Below are positions 1-12,330 of a stretch of DNA of 64,000 bases, in pieces. The stretch comes from Palaemon carinicauda (Eukaryota; Arthropoda; Malacostraca; Decapoda; Palaemonidae). Both the position numbers and the translations under genes were made by a program. Where the stretch lies: contig NC_090739.1 in assembly GCF_036898095.1 (NCBI RefSeq), positions 61,805,853 through 61,869,852 on the forward strand, given 5' to 3'. Below the pieces are notes generated by a model. The model saw only the letters and a program-made list of their open reading frames with translations, did no database searches and had not been told where the DNA came from. Each line of letters begins with the position of its first letter. Positions within the stretch are counted from its first letter, which is position 1.

Positions 1-799
1 GCTGAAAGAGTTAAGGATCTCACCACCACGTGCACCAGTGGCTTAGTAATACCAGCTTCAAAGAGTTGTTCTAAGCTGAAAATCTTTATCATAAACCTGG
101 CATAAATATGATTATGGGTTTGCCTGGATCACATTGTATGGCACACATATATGATTATGGGTTTGCCTGGTTACATCACACTTCCCCTCGTAAGGAGTAC
201 AGTATGGAGAAAAGACTCTTCCTTACCCGAGTACAGAACAATCACATGCTGAATAAGGCTTACCTTTAACGAGATCAAATCCACCTGACAAGGCCTTTTG
301 ATAGCTGTCCCCCACAAGAGGGGGAAGACAAAGAAAAGAAAAGCTCGGACATTCTTCACTTTAAACCAAGACTAGCACGACCTTTGCTCTCAATTTGATG
401 TTAATGCTCCTGTGAGAGGAGCCAAGAAGGTATACCACCAGCTGTGCAGCTAAAACAGGCCATACGGAAAAAGTATCTGGGGACCGGTGAGTCACATCAC
501 TCAGATAATAAGCCGTGAACATCGTTTGAAGTTTCCATACACCAACTTGTAGTACCTAAGTCACAGAAAGATTCATTTTGAATGCCAAAGAAGTGCTTAA
601 AATCTGACTACATGTGCTCTTACTGGTGTTCTTCCCGAGGAAGAAGGCGAGGATGGAGATAGGGTCCGAGGGCGATGACCTCTCTTAACCAGAAAGAAAT
701 TGTGTTCATCGTTACATTTTTCTTCATCCTCCCTGTGCTGATGAAAAGATGTTACATGTGAGGACTAACAGCATATACACACTTGAGATAGTGCATCGC
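1..799. other. No gene recognised; left flank of decayed DIRS element A
   Basis: No convincing coding frame is seen here. A perfect 22-bp direct repeat occurs at 106-127 and 149-170 (it reads atatgattatgggtttgcct then gg), 21 bp apart. Because element A is on the minus strand, its tyrosine recombinase would be expected in this stretch, but I cannot recognise it. It is either deleted or too decayed to read by eye. Confidence 0.4.
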
Positions 800-1012
800 T
801 CAAACTTTATTTAAGACACTTCTCACCATGCAGAATGGCAGAAAAGCATGAACATCGATGTCATGCCACTGCTGTTGGAAAGCGTCCTCGAATGTCGCCA
901 CTGGATCTGAAGAGCAGTAGATGGGCAGCTTGTGGTTCAGTGAGGTAACAAACAGGTCTACTGTTGGCAAACCCCACCAAGTCATGATTATTGTCGCTTT
1001 CTGAGGACTCAA
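800..1012 (-). pseudogene. DIRS methyltransferase-like domain remnant (element A)
   Basis: This 70-codon open stretch matches, by eye, the domain that follows RNase H in element F. It has a GLPTVDLFVTSLNHKLPIYC segment, then an acidic-aromatic stretch (EDAFQQQW) and an AFLPF segment followed by VRSVLNKV. F has PTIDQFATS, VDAFLLDW, YAFPPF and KIVNKVL in the same order. In DIRS elements this position is held by a Dam-like adenine methyltransferase domain; AFPPF sits where a DPPY-type motif would be. It is a fragment without its own start, so it is a pseudogene of an old insertion. The family match is fairly sure; any enzymatic activity is not. Confidence 0.6.
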
Positions 1013-1015
1013 AGA

Positions 1016-1211
1016 TCACTCAGAGCCAACCAGTTGTGTCCTCCTCCTCAACTTGTCTGTTACTACATTCTTCCAGCTTGCCATGAAGCGGGCCGACACG
1101 GAAATCGATTTGAGTTCCACCCATCTCGCAGTCTCTAATGCAAGATGGCAAAGATGCAGAGACATGGTACCTCCTTGTTTGTTTATATAGGCCACCACTG
1201 TGATTTGTCAT
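1016..1211 (-). pseudogene. DIRS RNase H C-terminal remnant (element A)
   Basis: Directly upstream in the sense direction of the methyltransferase-like remnant, and in a different frame from it. The peptide contains AYINKQGGTMS and later ARFMASWKNVVTDKLRRR. Element F RNase H has AYISKQGGTHS and TRFIQGDMNVMADRLSRKG in the same order. The last catalytic Asp region (ADRLS in F) reads TDKLR here. The order RNase H then methyltransferase-like domain is that of a DIRS pol ORF, but frames are broken between the pieces. Confidence 0.6.
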
Positions 1212-1468
1212 TCATCAACATCACTGAGTGACCTTGAAGAGGGAAAATATGGTGGAGCACTAGAAAAAACCCTCTCGACTCTTAAAACATATATATGGTC
1301 TCAGTGCTCCTGCTCAGACCAGAGCCCTGACACCATATGCTGACAGATGTGAGCTCCCCAACTTTCCTTGGACGCATCTGTGAATAATAGGAGGTGTCAA
1401 GAGTAGGTAACCTTTCTGGAGGTTTGACTTGTCCAGTCACCATTACAAGCCCATTATGGCCTCTTCCC

Positions 1469-1860
1469 CTATCGGTACCGGTGAGAGGGGATGGTAAAGA
1501 TGTTGAGACTAATGCCCTTTAGGTTCCCACTGAACTGACCGAAGGTTAAGGTACTCAGCGCTGCAAAGATGTCAGATGCCTTAATAACTTTTACCACTGA
1601 TGTACCAGCAGATGAGGCTGTCGAAGGAAGGGGAAGAGCTACCTTTCTTAGTTGGGATATCCTATCCTGAGACGGATAAATCCTTCCGAGAACCGTGTCT
1701 ATGTCCATTATGAGGTATGCGAGTCTTTGCATGGCAACTAGCAGACTTTTCATCATTCCCCATGTTCTCTAGATCATGAATAAAAGAAAGGAGCCTGTCT
1801 CCGTGGAAGAGAAGGGTTTCCTCTGACTATGCCAGGATTACCCAATTGTCCAGGTATCAG
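1469..1860 (-). pseudogene. DIRS reverse transcriptase palm/thumb remnant, catalytic YLDN (element A)
   Basis: Reading the minus strand at 1856-1830 gives YLDNWVILA, the counterpart of YLDDWLL in element F, so the second catalytic Asp is replaced by Asn. Downstream in the sense direction (1756-1469) an open stretch carries YLIMDIDTVLGRIYPSQDRI, resembling the DIRS RT segment after the active site (F: YLGMEIQSRAFRAFPSAPRI). The pieces are out of frame with each other and no N-terminal RT motifs are readable. This is an old, inactive copy. Confidence 0.6.
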
Positions 1861-2540
1861 AGGCAACAAATGATGTTGGCATGTGCCCACGCCAAAACTA
1901 GAATGAAGAAGTTCAAGTCACACTCGACCTACTCTGTATCCAGAAGCTTTGGTCCTGCTGGTTTAGGAAGAATCCCCTCTGATTCTTCCAAGTTATGTTG
2001 TGTTCTTTTTTGGAGACAGTACCCGGTAGGCCTCGAGAGGTAGTCATCTAAAATAAGGTCTCGCCCTACCTACTTGAAAGATGACTGAGACAGAAGGAGG
2101 GCGGTTATCGTGACCCTGCCAGACTCCCCTATGGACTCAGAGTCCTGAATCCTTTTGGGAATCCTTGGATCCAGTGAGAGGGATGACTTGGGGACAGTCT
2201 TCCAGTCATTGCTCTCTTTGCGGCAAGAGACTGCCACTAAGGGAGAGAGGTAAACAGAGGATCTTTCCTGTTCCTGGAGAACATCCATAAACTGGGCAGA
2301 GTTGCAGGTTGCCGTCATCCTTCCTCCATCTCTTGGGTAAAGGGGTGCGAGGAGTAGCAAATCCAATTGGCGAGAGGCAGTAGTTATCTACAAGGGTGAT
2401 CTCCCTAGAAAAGAGATCCCCTATGACTCCTAAGCCGAGTATTCCCTCGAGGACGCATTTCCTACATCTTCTCCCATGATGTCTCCTAATGTCCAACTTA
2501 AAGGTACAGTATATGATGCATTGTTGCTTTTGTTACAGGA
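1861..2540 (-). other. Probable remainder of element A, unreadable
   Basis: By position this should hold the RT fingers and the end of gag of element A. Two overlapping minus-strand open stretches (2366-2070 and 2496-2206) exist, but I could not match either to RT or gag motifs, so no product is claimed. Confidence 0.3.
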
Positions 2541-2664
2541 AATGAAAACACAATTAGGGTTGGATGCCTGTTGAGCTTGGTTGATTCACGTCTTATTGAT
2601 GAGAGTCAAGAAGAGGTACTTCATGAAGAAGAAGAGGGTTCCATGGAAAAACGTCCAGGCAAAA

Positions 2665-3175
2665 TTTGGCTAGCACGTTCAGGCACGTGTTCAACTAAGG
2701 TGCATTTAGTGTGTTCAGAATTAGGGTATCTACTGTCTAACATGTTCGGGTGATGCACATGTCGCACGTTGCCAATGGGTTCTTGCATATCTGTCGGGAG
2801 ATATACACATAGCGCATTCAGGACAGATGCGTTTCGTACATTCAAGCAAGAGGAGTCTAGCACGTTCAGAGAGACACGTCTAGCGCATTCAGGAGCGACG
2901 CATCTAACACGTTCAGGAGAGACACGCCTAGCACATTCAGGAGATATGCCTAGAGTGTTCAGGAGAGACATACCTACCACACTCAGGATAGACACGCCTA
3001 GCGCTTTCAGGAGAGACACGCCTAGTATTCAGGAGAGACACGCCTAGTGCGTTCAGGATAGACATGCCTAGTGCATTCAGGAGAGACGAGCTTAGTGTGT
3101 TCATACAGGGAGCATCTACTATATACAATTCATGTGATATGCATTTAGTGAGTTCAGGTGAAGTATGTCTGAATA
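2665..3175. repeat. Degenerate 24-bp minisatellite
   Basis: Core array at about 2800-3105 with a looser start from about 2665. The unit is near ttcaggagagacacgcctag plus four variable bases, 24 bp long, and single-base indels break the phase. Because 24 is a multiple of 3, each strand gives 8-residue peptide repeats (plus strand near SGETRLAH), which explains the short ORFs here. It lies on the gag side of element A, where elements B, C and D also carry minisatellites. Confidence 0.75.
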
Positions 3176-3204
3176 GGGTACATGCAGGTGAAGCATGTCT
3201 TGTA

Positions 3205-3294
3205 GAGGCGCGTGAAGGAAAAGCTCACCTGGATGAGGCGCGTGAAGGAAAAGCACGTCTGGGTGAGGCGCATGAAGGAAAAGCTTTTCTAACC
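3205..3294. repeat. Three 30-bp tandem repeats
   Basis: Three consecutive 30-bp units at 3205-3234, 3235-3264 and 3265-3294, each starting gaggcg(c)(g/a)tgaaggaaaag. Plus-strand translation would be a 10-residue EAREGKARLG-type repeat. A diverged continuation (ggcatttgaaggaaaagg and on) resumes at about 3490, after an inserted SINE, so the array was once continuous. Confidence 0.75.
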
Positions 3295-3486
3295 TCCTGG
3301 CTAGTACAGTGGTAACATGTTTGCCTAGCATTCGCATGGCAGCAGATCAATCCCAGCCCGGGACTGTGAGTTTAAGCTTTTATTGGAGAGGCCACTGCTG
3401 TGGTTGGGCTTGCCCCGCAAACGTTCTGGAGAGCACCTAATCTGATGACACTGAAACTGAAACGAGATACCTTTACCCTTTACATT
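3290..3486 (+). mobile_element. tRNA-derived SINE (family 1), plus strand
   Basis: The head looks like a pol III tRNA promoter: box A-like tggctagtacagtggtaac at about 3299, and a box B-like agatcaatcccagc about 45 bp later. The body (gtgagtttaagc, then ctgctgtggttgggcttgcc, then gacactgaaactgaaacgag) matches the inverted copy at 14985-15183. It interrupts a 30-bp repeat array that continues on the far side. No target-site duplication was resolved by eye. Confidence 0.7.
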
Positions 3487-4150
3487 TGGAAGAGGCATTT
3501 GAAGGAAAAGGTCATATGGATGAGGGACGTCGTGCCGAGACATATCCAGGAGAGGTACTAGAGGGCAAAGCACGTCTGAAAGTTAATGCGAGTTGAGGTG
3601 TGGCAAGTCAAGGACAGGTGCTAGCAGGAGAAGCTCGCCTGGAGGTTGAGATGCACTAGGGTGAAATACTTCTAGGAAGGCACTAGAAACCGACACGCAT
3701 CTGGAGGTTGAGGCATGCTGGGGCGAGGCATATAGGGGTGAGACGGTAGGAGTTGAAGCTTGTCTACTTGAAGTGCGTGATGGAGAAGCGTGGCTGGTTG
3801 AGGCCATCTCTGGAGGATACTCCTAACATCTGGGCTAGAGAAGAGGAGACTTGCCTACTGAAAGCCCGCCTACGATCGTACTCCAAAGAGGAAGGATCTG
3901 GTAGAAGTAGTATAATAACCCTATGAGCATGCTCTGAAGAGTCAGTGTAGTCAAAAGGAGGAGTCCATCTATGGAGGCAAGGGTCAGGCACTCTATTAGA
4001 AATCCTCTGGGCAAGTGATGATATGTGCTTCACTCGGGAAGGGTACCTGAGAGACAAGTCTTCACTGAAGACTCCAAAGGTAGCTGGGAGACGACTGCAG
4101 ACTTCAACGAACTGAAGGGCTGACATCCTCCAAAGTAGGGGCTGCAAGAT
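3487..4150 (-). pseudogene. Possible gag-region remnant of element A
   Basis: This stretch holds the tail of the 30-bp array (to about 3590), then more degenerate repeats (gaggttgaggc-type words to about 3790). It ends in a 127-codon minus-strand open stretch (4147-3764) rich in Ser, Arg and Leu with no zinc motif. Position and repeat character suggest the 5' part of element A, comparable to the gag region of element B. I did not find an inverted repeat marking the right end. Treat this as a weak inference. Confidence 0.3.
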
Positions 4151-5300
4151 GATCCTGCTTGTGTCTGCAAGACAGAGCCAGCTTCAACTTCTCTACGAAG
4201 GTGAACCTTGAATTCCTAAGAAGGGCCATAGCAAATGTAAGTCATTATCTAACTAAAAAGAAGATGGCTCGCTATGAGAAGGAGGGCCCACCATTTCGCT
4301 AGGTAAAATGGATGGACCCCTTACCCCATGGCTTGCCCTAAGATTTAAAGCCCACCACTTTTATTCGATTGGCCCCAGGAGGACACCAATGGAGAAGAGT
4401 CAGAAGGCAGAGTACCAGGGTTGGAAAAAGCAGAAGATGACCCTGAAGGTGAAGAATACTTCTTGGGCTTCTGCATACTTCTCTCAATGATGATTTTTTT
4501 AGAATGTGATAATGTTGTCTGTTATAACTACTGGTGAACTGACAAAACTGAATGCCTCATAACCTACACCTAGCACACAAGGAAGATTAAGAACAATCAT
4601 GACCACTTCAAGAAGCACAGAGAGTATGGTTCTACATCTGGTTAAGATATAAATCACTTGCAATGTTTACCCTTCCCCCAGCAAGTGTGAATATTTTACT
4701 TTACATCCATCACAATCAACAGCCAGCAATCACTTTCTGTAAGAAAAAAAAAGATAAAAAGGTTTGGTAAAGGTATAACAGTACATTCGTACTTGTTGCT
4801 GCCTAAAACAAAAGGGACATGCTTCCGACAGGCAGAGGATGGGGCTTCTCACTCAGACCCACCACCTGTCGTTAAATACCTCATTAATGATTTCAATGTC
4901 TGTTCCAGCTCCGCTGAAAACATAGTCCCTATTTTAAAGGACAAAAGGTTTGTATATATGTAGGAACAACTTTTATTTTAAGTTGGGGTTCACTTCAAAT
5001 GAAATCCATACATTACAGGTGAATCAACTTTCAAAAGCTAAGACATCATATCAAGTGAGCTCTAGCTTTCCTTGGAAAATTATATAAAACATATATTCAA
5101 TTTTCCTTTATGGGCGGTCCTACTTTATAACTTTCTGTACACCATTGTCTCAATCATCAAAGTTTCCCTTAAATCACAAAGATGACAATCAATTCATTAC
5201 AACTTTCAATTTTACATGTGCAATGGAAATGTATACAGAATTTTCTAGCATATCAGTATTTTACCAGTTCACTATTCTTATAGCTTCCTTTGAACCACTC
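4151..5300. other. Intergenic or intronic DNA; one exon-like segment, no gene assigned
   Basis: Mostly AT-rich, without a convincing gene. On the minus strand around 4940-4860 there is a short exon-like segment: a splice-acceptor-like ttaaaatag, then a frame reading DYVFSGAGTDIEIINEVFND, then a stop. It is also plausibly the end of a dispersed repeat. I looked for later exons of the SLC38-type gene (next transmembrane segments) on this strand and did not find any. Confidence 0.3.
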
Positions 5301-5466
5301 AGTTTCAGTTAATCACACTCTTTTTAAACCAAACAACAGGAGGAAAACATTTCCGTACAGCAAATCCACCAACAATACACAAGTAATGTATCTTAAAACT
5401 ATTGACAATTGTATAATAGAAACATGCTTTGCAAATAACCAAGCATAATATTGGTATAGTACCTAC

Positions 5467-5588
5467 CACATGAATAACATTTCCAAGTACTATTCCACCT
5501 GCTTCATGGAATGCTTCTGGGAAATTTAAAAGACCAGCTCCTAAACCAGCATTTACTATCAGGAACATTGCCTTTCCCCAACCAATAC
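5467..5588 (-). CDS. SLC38-type amino-acid transporter, second coding exon (partial gene)
   Basis: A 122-bp exon. It starts after a good acceptor (tttccttttcag, AG at 5590-5589) and ends before gtaggt (5466-5461). It encodes IGWGKAMFLIVNAGLGAGLL, then NFPEAFHEAGGIVLGNVIHV. The VNAGLGAGLLNFP segment is the conserved first transmembrane helix of SLC38/AAAP transporters, the unwound Gly-rich substrate-site helix. The closest family I recall is SLC38A7-like, a lysosomal or plasma-membrane neutral amino-acid transporter. The exon joins the exon ending at 8009 in phase (split Gly codon G|GT). An unspliced read-through to a stop at 5305 also exists but is less likely coding. Later exons are not found in the window. 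Confidence 0.75.
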
Positions 5589-5744
5589 CTGAAAAGGAAA
5601 TAATTCAATTGAGTAAATTGAAGAAATTGCATGTATTACATGCAAGAAAAAATTAAACCACTTAAACATAATCCTAAAAGGATTAGTATTGGATCTATTA
5701 GGAAAAAAGAAAATAAGCACATAAATACAAAACTAATGTTATTA

Positions 5745-6036
5745 TTAAAACATAATTCTTAAACCATAATTACAATATTTATCAAAGTTCACTTCCGTTC
5801 CTCCTTTGGAGGAGACAAAATCTAAACAAAAATTTTTACATCTTGCCCCATCGATACAAATTGATGAATTGTCTAGTGCTCCCCAGCCATCCTGGATTTC
5901 CAGCATAAACGGTGGCTGCCCAGTGAGTGCATGGCCTTTCTTGTTCTCATCTAGGAGTGTACCAAGAACTTCAAAGAATGTTTTGCCCATCACTATTGGG
6001 GAAGGGAAACCACTAATGAACTTTGGTAAGTACTGA
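5745..6036. other. Unrecognised open segment inside the SLC38 intron
   Basis: Both strands are open over about 230 bp. The minus frame (5993-5745) reads MGKTFFEVLGTLLDENKKGH and includes IQDGWGALDNSSICIDGARC. The plus frame ends in a donor-like tttg|gtaagt at about 6025. Its base composition is less AT-rich than the flanks. It could be a remnant of a DNA transposon or an exon of something else. It is not needed for the SLC38 reading frame, and I recognise no family. Confidence 0.25.
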
Positions 6037-8002
6037 AATTAATATGAATTTAAAGATTATTTTAAATTCAACTTATCTTGCCAAAATTAATTGTTGCCTA
6101 CAACACTAATGAGGCAGGATTGTAGTGGTGGGCAACTTCTCAAGCAAAAAGACTATACTGTACCAAAAATAAATCACAAAAGTATGGCTCTTACCTATAC
6201 GTACTCAAGAATTGCCTTCATCACTTTAAAAGCAAGTATCTTTTTGAACGACTGTATTATACAGTACTGTACTTGAATCCTATTGGCCCCATAATGCAAC
6301 CAAACCTATATGGCTAGTCCCTAAAGCTACTACGTACATCTAAAACCAGAGCCCTTACTAAATCTTAACCATACATGTGTCTGGTTGCTGCTATAGGATA
6401 TACATACCAATCATCCCAAACTCTCCCCCCCCCCCCCCACACATATAATACATAGCAAAGACTGAGGTGCTTCTCTACTGAACTGCTTTTAGAACCCCAT
6501 CAAAGGAAAAGTTTCTAATACAGTAAAAACATAATTTGTAAACTTAGCCTATGAATTACATCAAATAGTTTGGTTAATATATGATACTTTAATTTCTAGT
6601 GAAACTGGAATTCGCTATAAGAGATGAACGAGTACTGGCTATTTTGGTATTTTTTTCTCCGTAAGACTAATGGGTTATGGGACATAATAACTTACATATC
6701 GATCAATCAAAATGAGAAGACCATTTCATTTTCTAAGTCCATTATTCACTTTTGAAAGACTGATTGTGGGTTACTGCCAAGGCATTCCCTGCATTCACTT
6801 TTGGTAGCTTTCTGTTTTTTGTATGATGTAATCATTACCTGATGTTTTTAACCAATTAAGAACTTCCAAATATTTATGCATAAGATCCCGAATGTTGTTT
6901 TAAAAGACCCATTTTTATCCCATCCAGTTTCAGTTCCATCATAACTATCATTGGAAGACGACGTTTTCCATGAGAATTAAATGCATTTTGAAGTTTAGTG
7001 TAATTTTTTTTTTTCTCAGTTATTAATCATATAGTATTTTAAACACTCCCTATCAGTATATAGCTATTGTTGCTCATGCAAAAGTAAAAAATATCCCCAA
7101 AATAATGACCCACATGAATGACATATGCAGCTCACCTATGCAACGCTTGCCAGAACAGAAGAGCAGTGAAATTGTTCATTTGTGAGAGAAGTGAGCCACA
7201 GCAGAGTAAAAACCATTAGAGGGCAGTGATGTGAATCATAGTTAATTTTAAGATACTTCAATTTCATGCCACTTGTATATCAGCGGCCAGTTCCTCACCC
7301 GTTCATTAAAAACGGACATCAACTAACCTAAACTTTCCTCCCTAACCTAACACACAAGCCGTTTCCTTACCTACTTACCTAACGGGGTGCTAACGCCCAC
7401 CTGCAACCCCCTTACACTGCCGTATTCTAAGTTAGGCATAATAATACATACAGTTGGCCGCTATCATACATACACCCTCATGCCACTTACACGAACCATA
7501 TATCTATTTACTGGGTACTTGTGTTTATTATGCATTTCTGACCATTACTATTACTGCAAATCAGTCGTTTATAGGGTTTCCCCACCCAAAAACCCAGTTT
7601 CCCATAATTGATATTAAATGGGGGGTTGAATAACTCATAGAAGGGTGGTTTACCCCAATATTCATGGTCTGAAATGGACAAAACACACAATAACAAGTAG
7701 GAAAAATATATGGTTCATGTATTTGGCCAGAAATTAAAGTGACATACATTTACCAATAGTTCATGGTCTGGGAATGATTCTAGGTTAGGCTAAATCAATA
7801 TACGAAAAGCCAATTTTTGGACTGTACGAGATTCTGCCTCAATGTTGTCTAGCATGCATAACCTAACCTGACCTACACATGCTTAATTAAACAGGGAATT
7901 TGCTCTCATCAGTCTGCAGCTACAAAACGAAACACCCTCGGACAATGTCCTTCATAAATGATTTTAAGACTTGTCCTATTTGAAACATAGCAATTCTAAG
8001 TT
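6037..8002. other. Intron 1 of the SLC38-type gene, no other gene seen
   Basis: AT-rich sequence between the two coding exons. It includes a C-run at about 6423-6439 and, at about 7310-7360 and 7855-7880, several CCTAA words (cctaacctaac, aacctaacctgacc). These resemble arthropod telomere-type CCTAA/TTAGG words but do not form a tandem array. Short ORFs here look like chance. Confidence 0.5.
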
Positions 8003-8008
8003 ACTAAC

Positions 8009-8330
8009 CAGCATAATCATCATCGTCATAAGCGCTGTCAAGCTGGCACGACTGGATAACATCGCCCCCAATATCACCTGGCAGCGAATACTGTTCATGA
8101 TTTTGGGCCAGCAAACTGTGTGTGTCATCATCTTCAATAATGTCTTCATCGACGATTGGAGTGACGAGTCCAACGACATAGCGGTCAGATGATCCAGGTC
8201 CAGATCTGTTTCTTCGTAATCTCCTGGCAGCTTCCGTACTTACAACTGCTATGGGGACAATACTATCTGCTGCATCGGTGGATGGTTTTGACGCCACTTC
8301 TTCAGACGGCATAGTATGGGCTAAACTCAT
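8009..8330 (-). CDS. SLC38-type amino-acid transporter, first coding exon (N-terminal cytoplasmic tail)
   Basis: Starts at ATG 8330-8328 (context gtgATGagt, G at -3) and runs 107 codons plus one base to a donor at 8008 (G|gttagt). It encodes a soluble tail: MSLAHTMPSEEVASKPSTDA, an Arg-rich patch (EAARRLRRNRSG), then an acidic segment (VDEDIIEDDDTH) ending SAYDDDDYAG. A soluble acidic tail ending just before the first transmembrane helix is typical of SLC38 proteins. The last base pairs with GT of the exon at 5588 to make Gly, so the reading frame continues into the TM1 motif. Just upstream, ctttctttgcacatag at about 8349-8333 looks like a 3' splice site, suggesting a 5'UTR intron. The only cue for regulation is this predicted leader intron. 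Confidence 0.65.
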
Positions 8331-8334
8331 CACT

Positions 8335-9969
<1,635 letters not shown>

Positions 9970-10140
9970 TCAAATCTTTCGGAAAATTTCAAAGTTAGAT
10001 ATCTACACTTAGAGTCTCTGTCTACAAGGGGCTTCTTATTCCTCCCCCCCCCCTACATTACTACATAATATGTTGGAAAGCCTTTGGGTAAGGTACTATA
10101 CTGGGTAATGTCATTTTTATCAGCATATTTTGTTTTTCAT

Positions 10141-10143
<3 letters not shown>

Positions 10144-10180
<37 letters not shown>
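10144..10180. repeat. (CA)n microsatellite
   Basis: About 18 CA units, following a C-run at about 10042-10051. Confidence 0.9.
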
Positions 10181-10439
10181 GCTTGTGAAGAATGGCGAGT
10201 AGATAGAATCTCACAAAAGAACCTAAAAGGCATTCTTAAAACCTTTAAGTCAGATCCCACATGTGGGTCCAGATCTATATATACATGCTGAGCTTGTGTT
10301 GTAAGAAAGAAAACAAACAAACCTATGAAAGGAGAAAAATCTGATTTGTTTAGTTTAGCAATAAAAAAGATACTCCATGTTACATGATGAAATGGAAGCA
10401 AGTGAAGATGAATGAACAGCAATTTAACAAAAAAAAAAT

Positions 10440-11640
10440 GGAATCAGCACTACAGATAGGTGGAAAAAGTTCCTTAACAAGATCAAGGAAAACTATCAAC
10501 AAATAAAAGAAAAAAGTATTGAAAAAATAGAAAATGAGGGTAAAATCCAAGCCATATGAAATAGAATCAGCAGAACTTTCCCAAACATTAAATAACCTGA
10601 AAATTCAAGACATTCGTAAATACAACCGGACCAAAATTGAGGAAACACCAAAGAAAGGAAGAAACATCAAGTTGATGAAAAAAAAAATTGGAACGTGAAA
10701 ATTGAAATAACAACAGAAGAAATGGAGTGATAAAATTGCAGAGTATTTCCATTCAAAGCTATACAATAGTGATATAATAAATAACTTTGTCAATATATAT
10801 AATGAAGCACCTGAACCGGTACATAAAGTAACAGTAGAAGAAGTAAATATATCATTATAAGATATGAAAAGAGGCATAGCAGCGGGAGATGATGAACTAA
10901 CAATTGATCAACTGATTTATTGATATTGAAAAAATTTCATAATAGCATAACTCGCTGGCCTCTAAACAAACGTTTGCAAAAACGCTCTTTACCTACAGTT
11001 CGGAAATAGTTATCATTACATTAATTCACAAAAAAAAGGGATATACAAAAGACTTGAAAGATTACCACCAAATAGAGTTACTCTCAATTTATAAAATATT
11101 CACAAATATCATATTAGGCCGAATAAGAAGGCAGCTATAGTTTAATCAACTAAGAGAGCAGGCAGGTTTTAGAAGCAGATATTCAACAGTTGACCATATC
11201 CATGCAATTAGACAGCTAATGGAAAAAATCAACTGAGTATGAGAAACCACCATGTATAGAATATGGGAAAGTTTTTGATTCTGTAAAAATTTCAGCAGTG
11301 ATGAAAGGCCTTTAAAGGCAAGAAATAGATGAGTTTTATGTTAAAACACTTGAAAATATCTATACGGGCAGCAGAGCAATCCTAACACTACATATAGATA
11401 GTGAGAAAATTCCTATTGAGAAAAGGAAACTCCATCTCTAAATTATTTACAACGTACCTAAAAGAAGTTTTTAAGAATTAAGATTGGGAAGATGTGGGAA
11501 TTAACAATAATGGGGAATAACTGAACAACTTGAGAATTGAAGATAACATAGTTCTATTCAGTGAATCATGGGAAGAATAGCAAAAGATGATGGAAGATTT
11601 TAACAGAACAAGATATTTTTTTTCTTATGATTTTTAATTT
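10440..11640 (+). pseudogene. Decayed RTE-like LINE, RT region
   Basis: Reading the plus strand with frame changes gives a string of non-LTR RT features. A segment NIYNEAPEPVHKVTVEEVNI is followed by MKRGIAAGDDELTIDQL at about 10865-10910 (compare the usual KNGKAAGEDxIxxE). Then come a lys-gly-asp/lys-asn-tyr-arg-pro region at about 11020-11070 (ITLIHKKG in one frame), a QAGFRS-type segment at about 11155-11180, and a D-Y-E-K-x-F-D-S motif A-like stretch at about 11250-11285. Stops and frameshifts occur throughout, so it is inactive. The family resembles RTE-type arthropod LINEs; clade assignment is a guess. Confidence 0.55.
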
Positions 11641-12143
11641 GGATAACTTATTATAGTTACCCCTTATCCTTTCATATTTTCATTTCCTCACTCGGCGTTT
11701 TCTTTTACTTAAACATGGGGGTACTAAGGTAAAGTGGCAGTTTACTATATACTTGGGCTTTATGGTGTTACAGCGGTAGAAACATGGAAAAAAAGGACAT
11801 AGGCCACGTACGTTGGTTCTTTAATAAGATATGTGTTTTGAGATATAATTCTTACACTGGATTTTATTATAATTTACGCATTGCTAGCCTAAGGTAATTT
11901 TATTTTTTATTTCTGTTGCCAACCCAGGGCTGATTATGTTTTGTCCACTGCACCAGCCCTTTGCTAAACACTGATTCAGTTTTGATATACCAAATCGTTA
12001 TGATTATTCTTGTGTATGTTTTCTTAGAGTTGTATGATTGGTCTGAGTATTGTAAATAGAAATCTAAACCACGCCTGAACCTTACTTTCTACAATTATGA
12101 GTATAAGACCCTGCCTGAAAGTCCTGATCTGACACCTCAACAT

Positions 12144-12145
<2 letters not shown>
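11641..12145. other. No feature recognised
   Basis: AT-rich spacer after the RTE-like fragment. No coding frame or named repeat is seen. Confidence 0.4.
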
Positions 12146-12194
<49 letters not shown>

Positions 12195-12330
12195 CCCACC
12201 TGTCTGGAAGAAGAACCCAGGTGAAACCCTTTGACCCAGCAATCTGAGCATTCGCCTAGAGAGCCAACCTAGTACACATGTGCTCAAGATACACCTAGGG
12301 GCAAACTGAGACTCAAAACCAGCCATGGGG
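12146..12330 (-). mobile_element. Possible SINE or retroposed sequence with long poly(A/T) tract
   Basis: A run of 47 A residues (12146-12192) is followed by about 140 bp which, read on the minus strand, has a weak tRNA-like arrangement: ggttggctctctaggcgaatg, then gggtcaaagggtttcacc. The tract would be a poly(T) end in that reading, which is opposite to the usual SINE tail. An alternative is a plus-strand processed transcript ending in the A run. Low confidence in the class. Confidence 0.3.

Noticed and set aside
3290..3380. Functional tRNA gene
   Set aside because: Box A/B-like words are present but no cloverleaf with paired acceptor stem, and the sequence continues into a repeated SINE body found again at 15.0 kb.
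7310..7880. Interstitial telomere array
   Set aside because: Only scattered CCTAA words occur, not a tandem (CCTAA)n or (TTAGG)n array.
7976..8192. Plus-strand and alternative-frame ORFs over the SLC38 first exon
   Set aside because: They are shadows of the minus-strand exon, which has splice and homology support.
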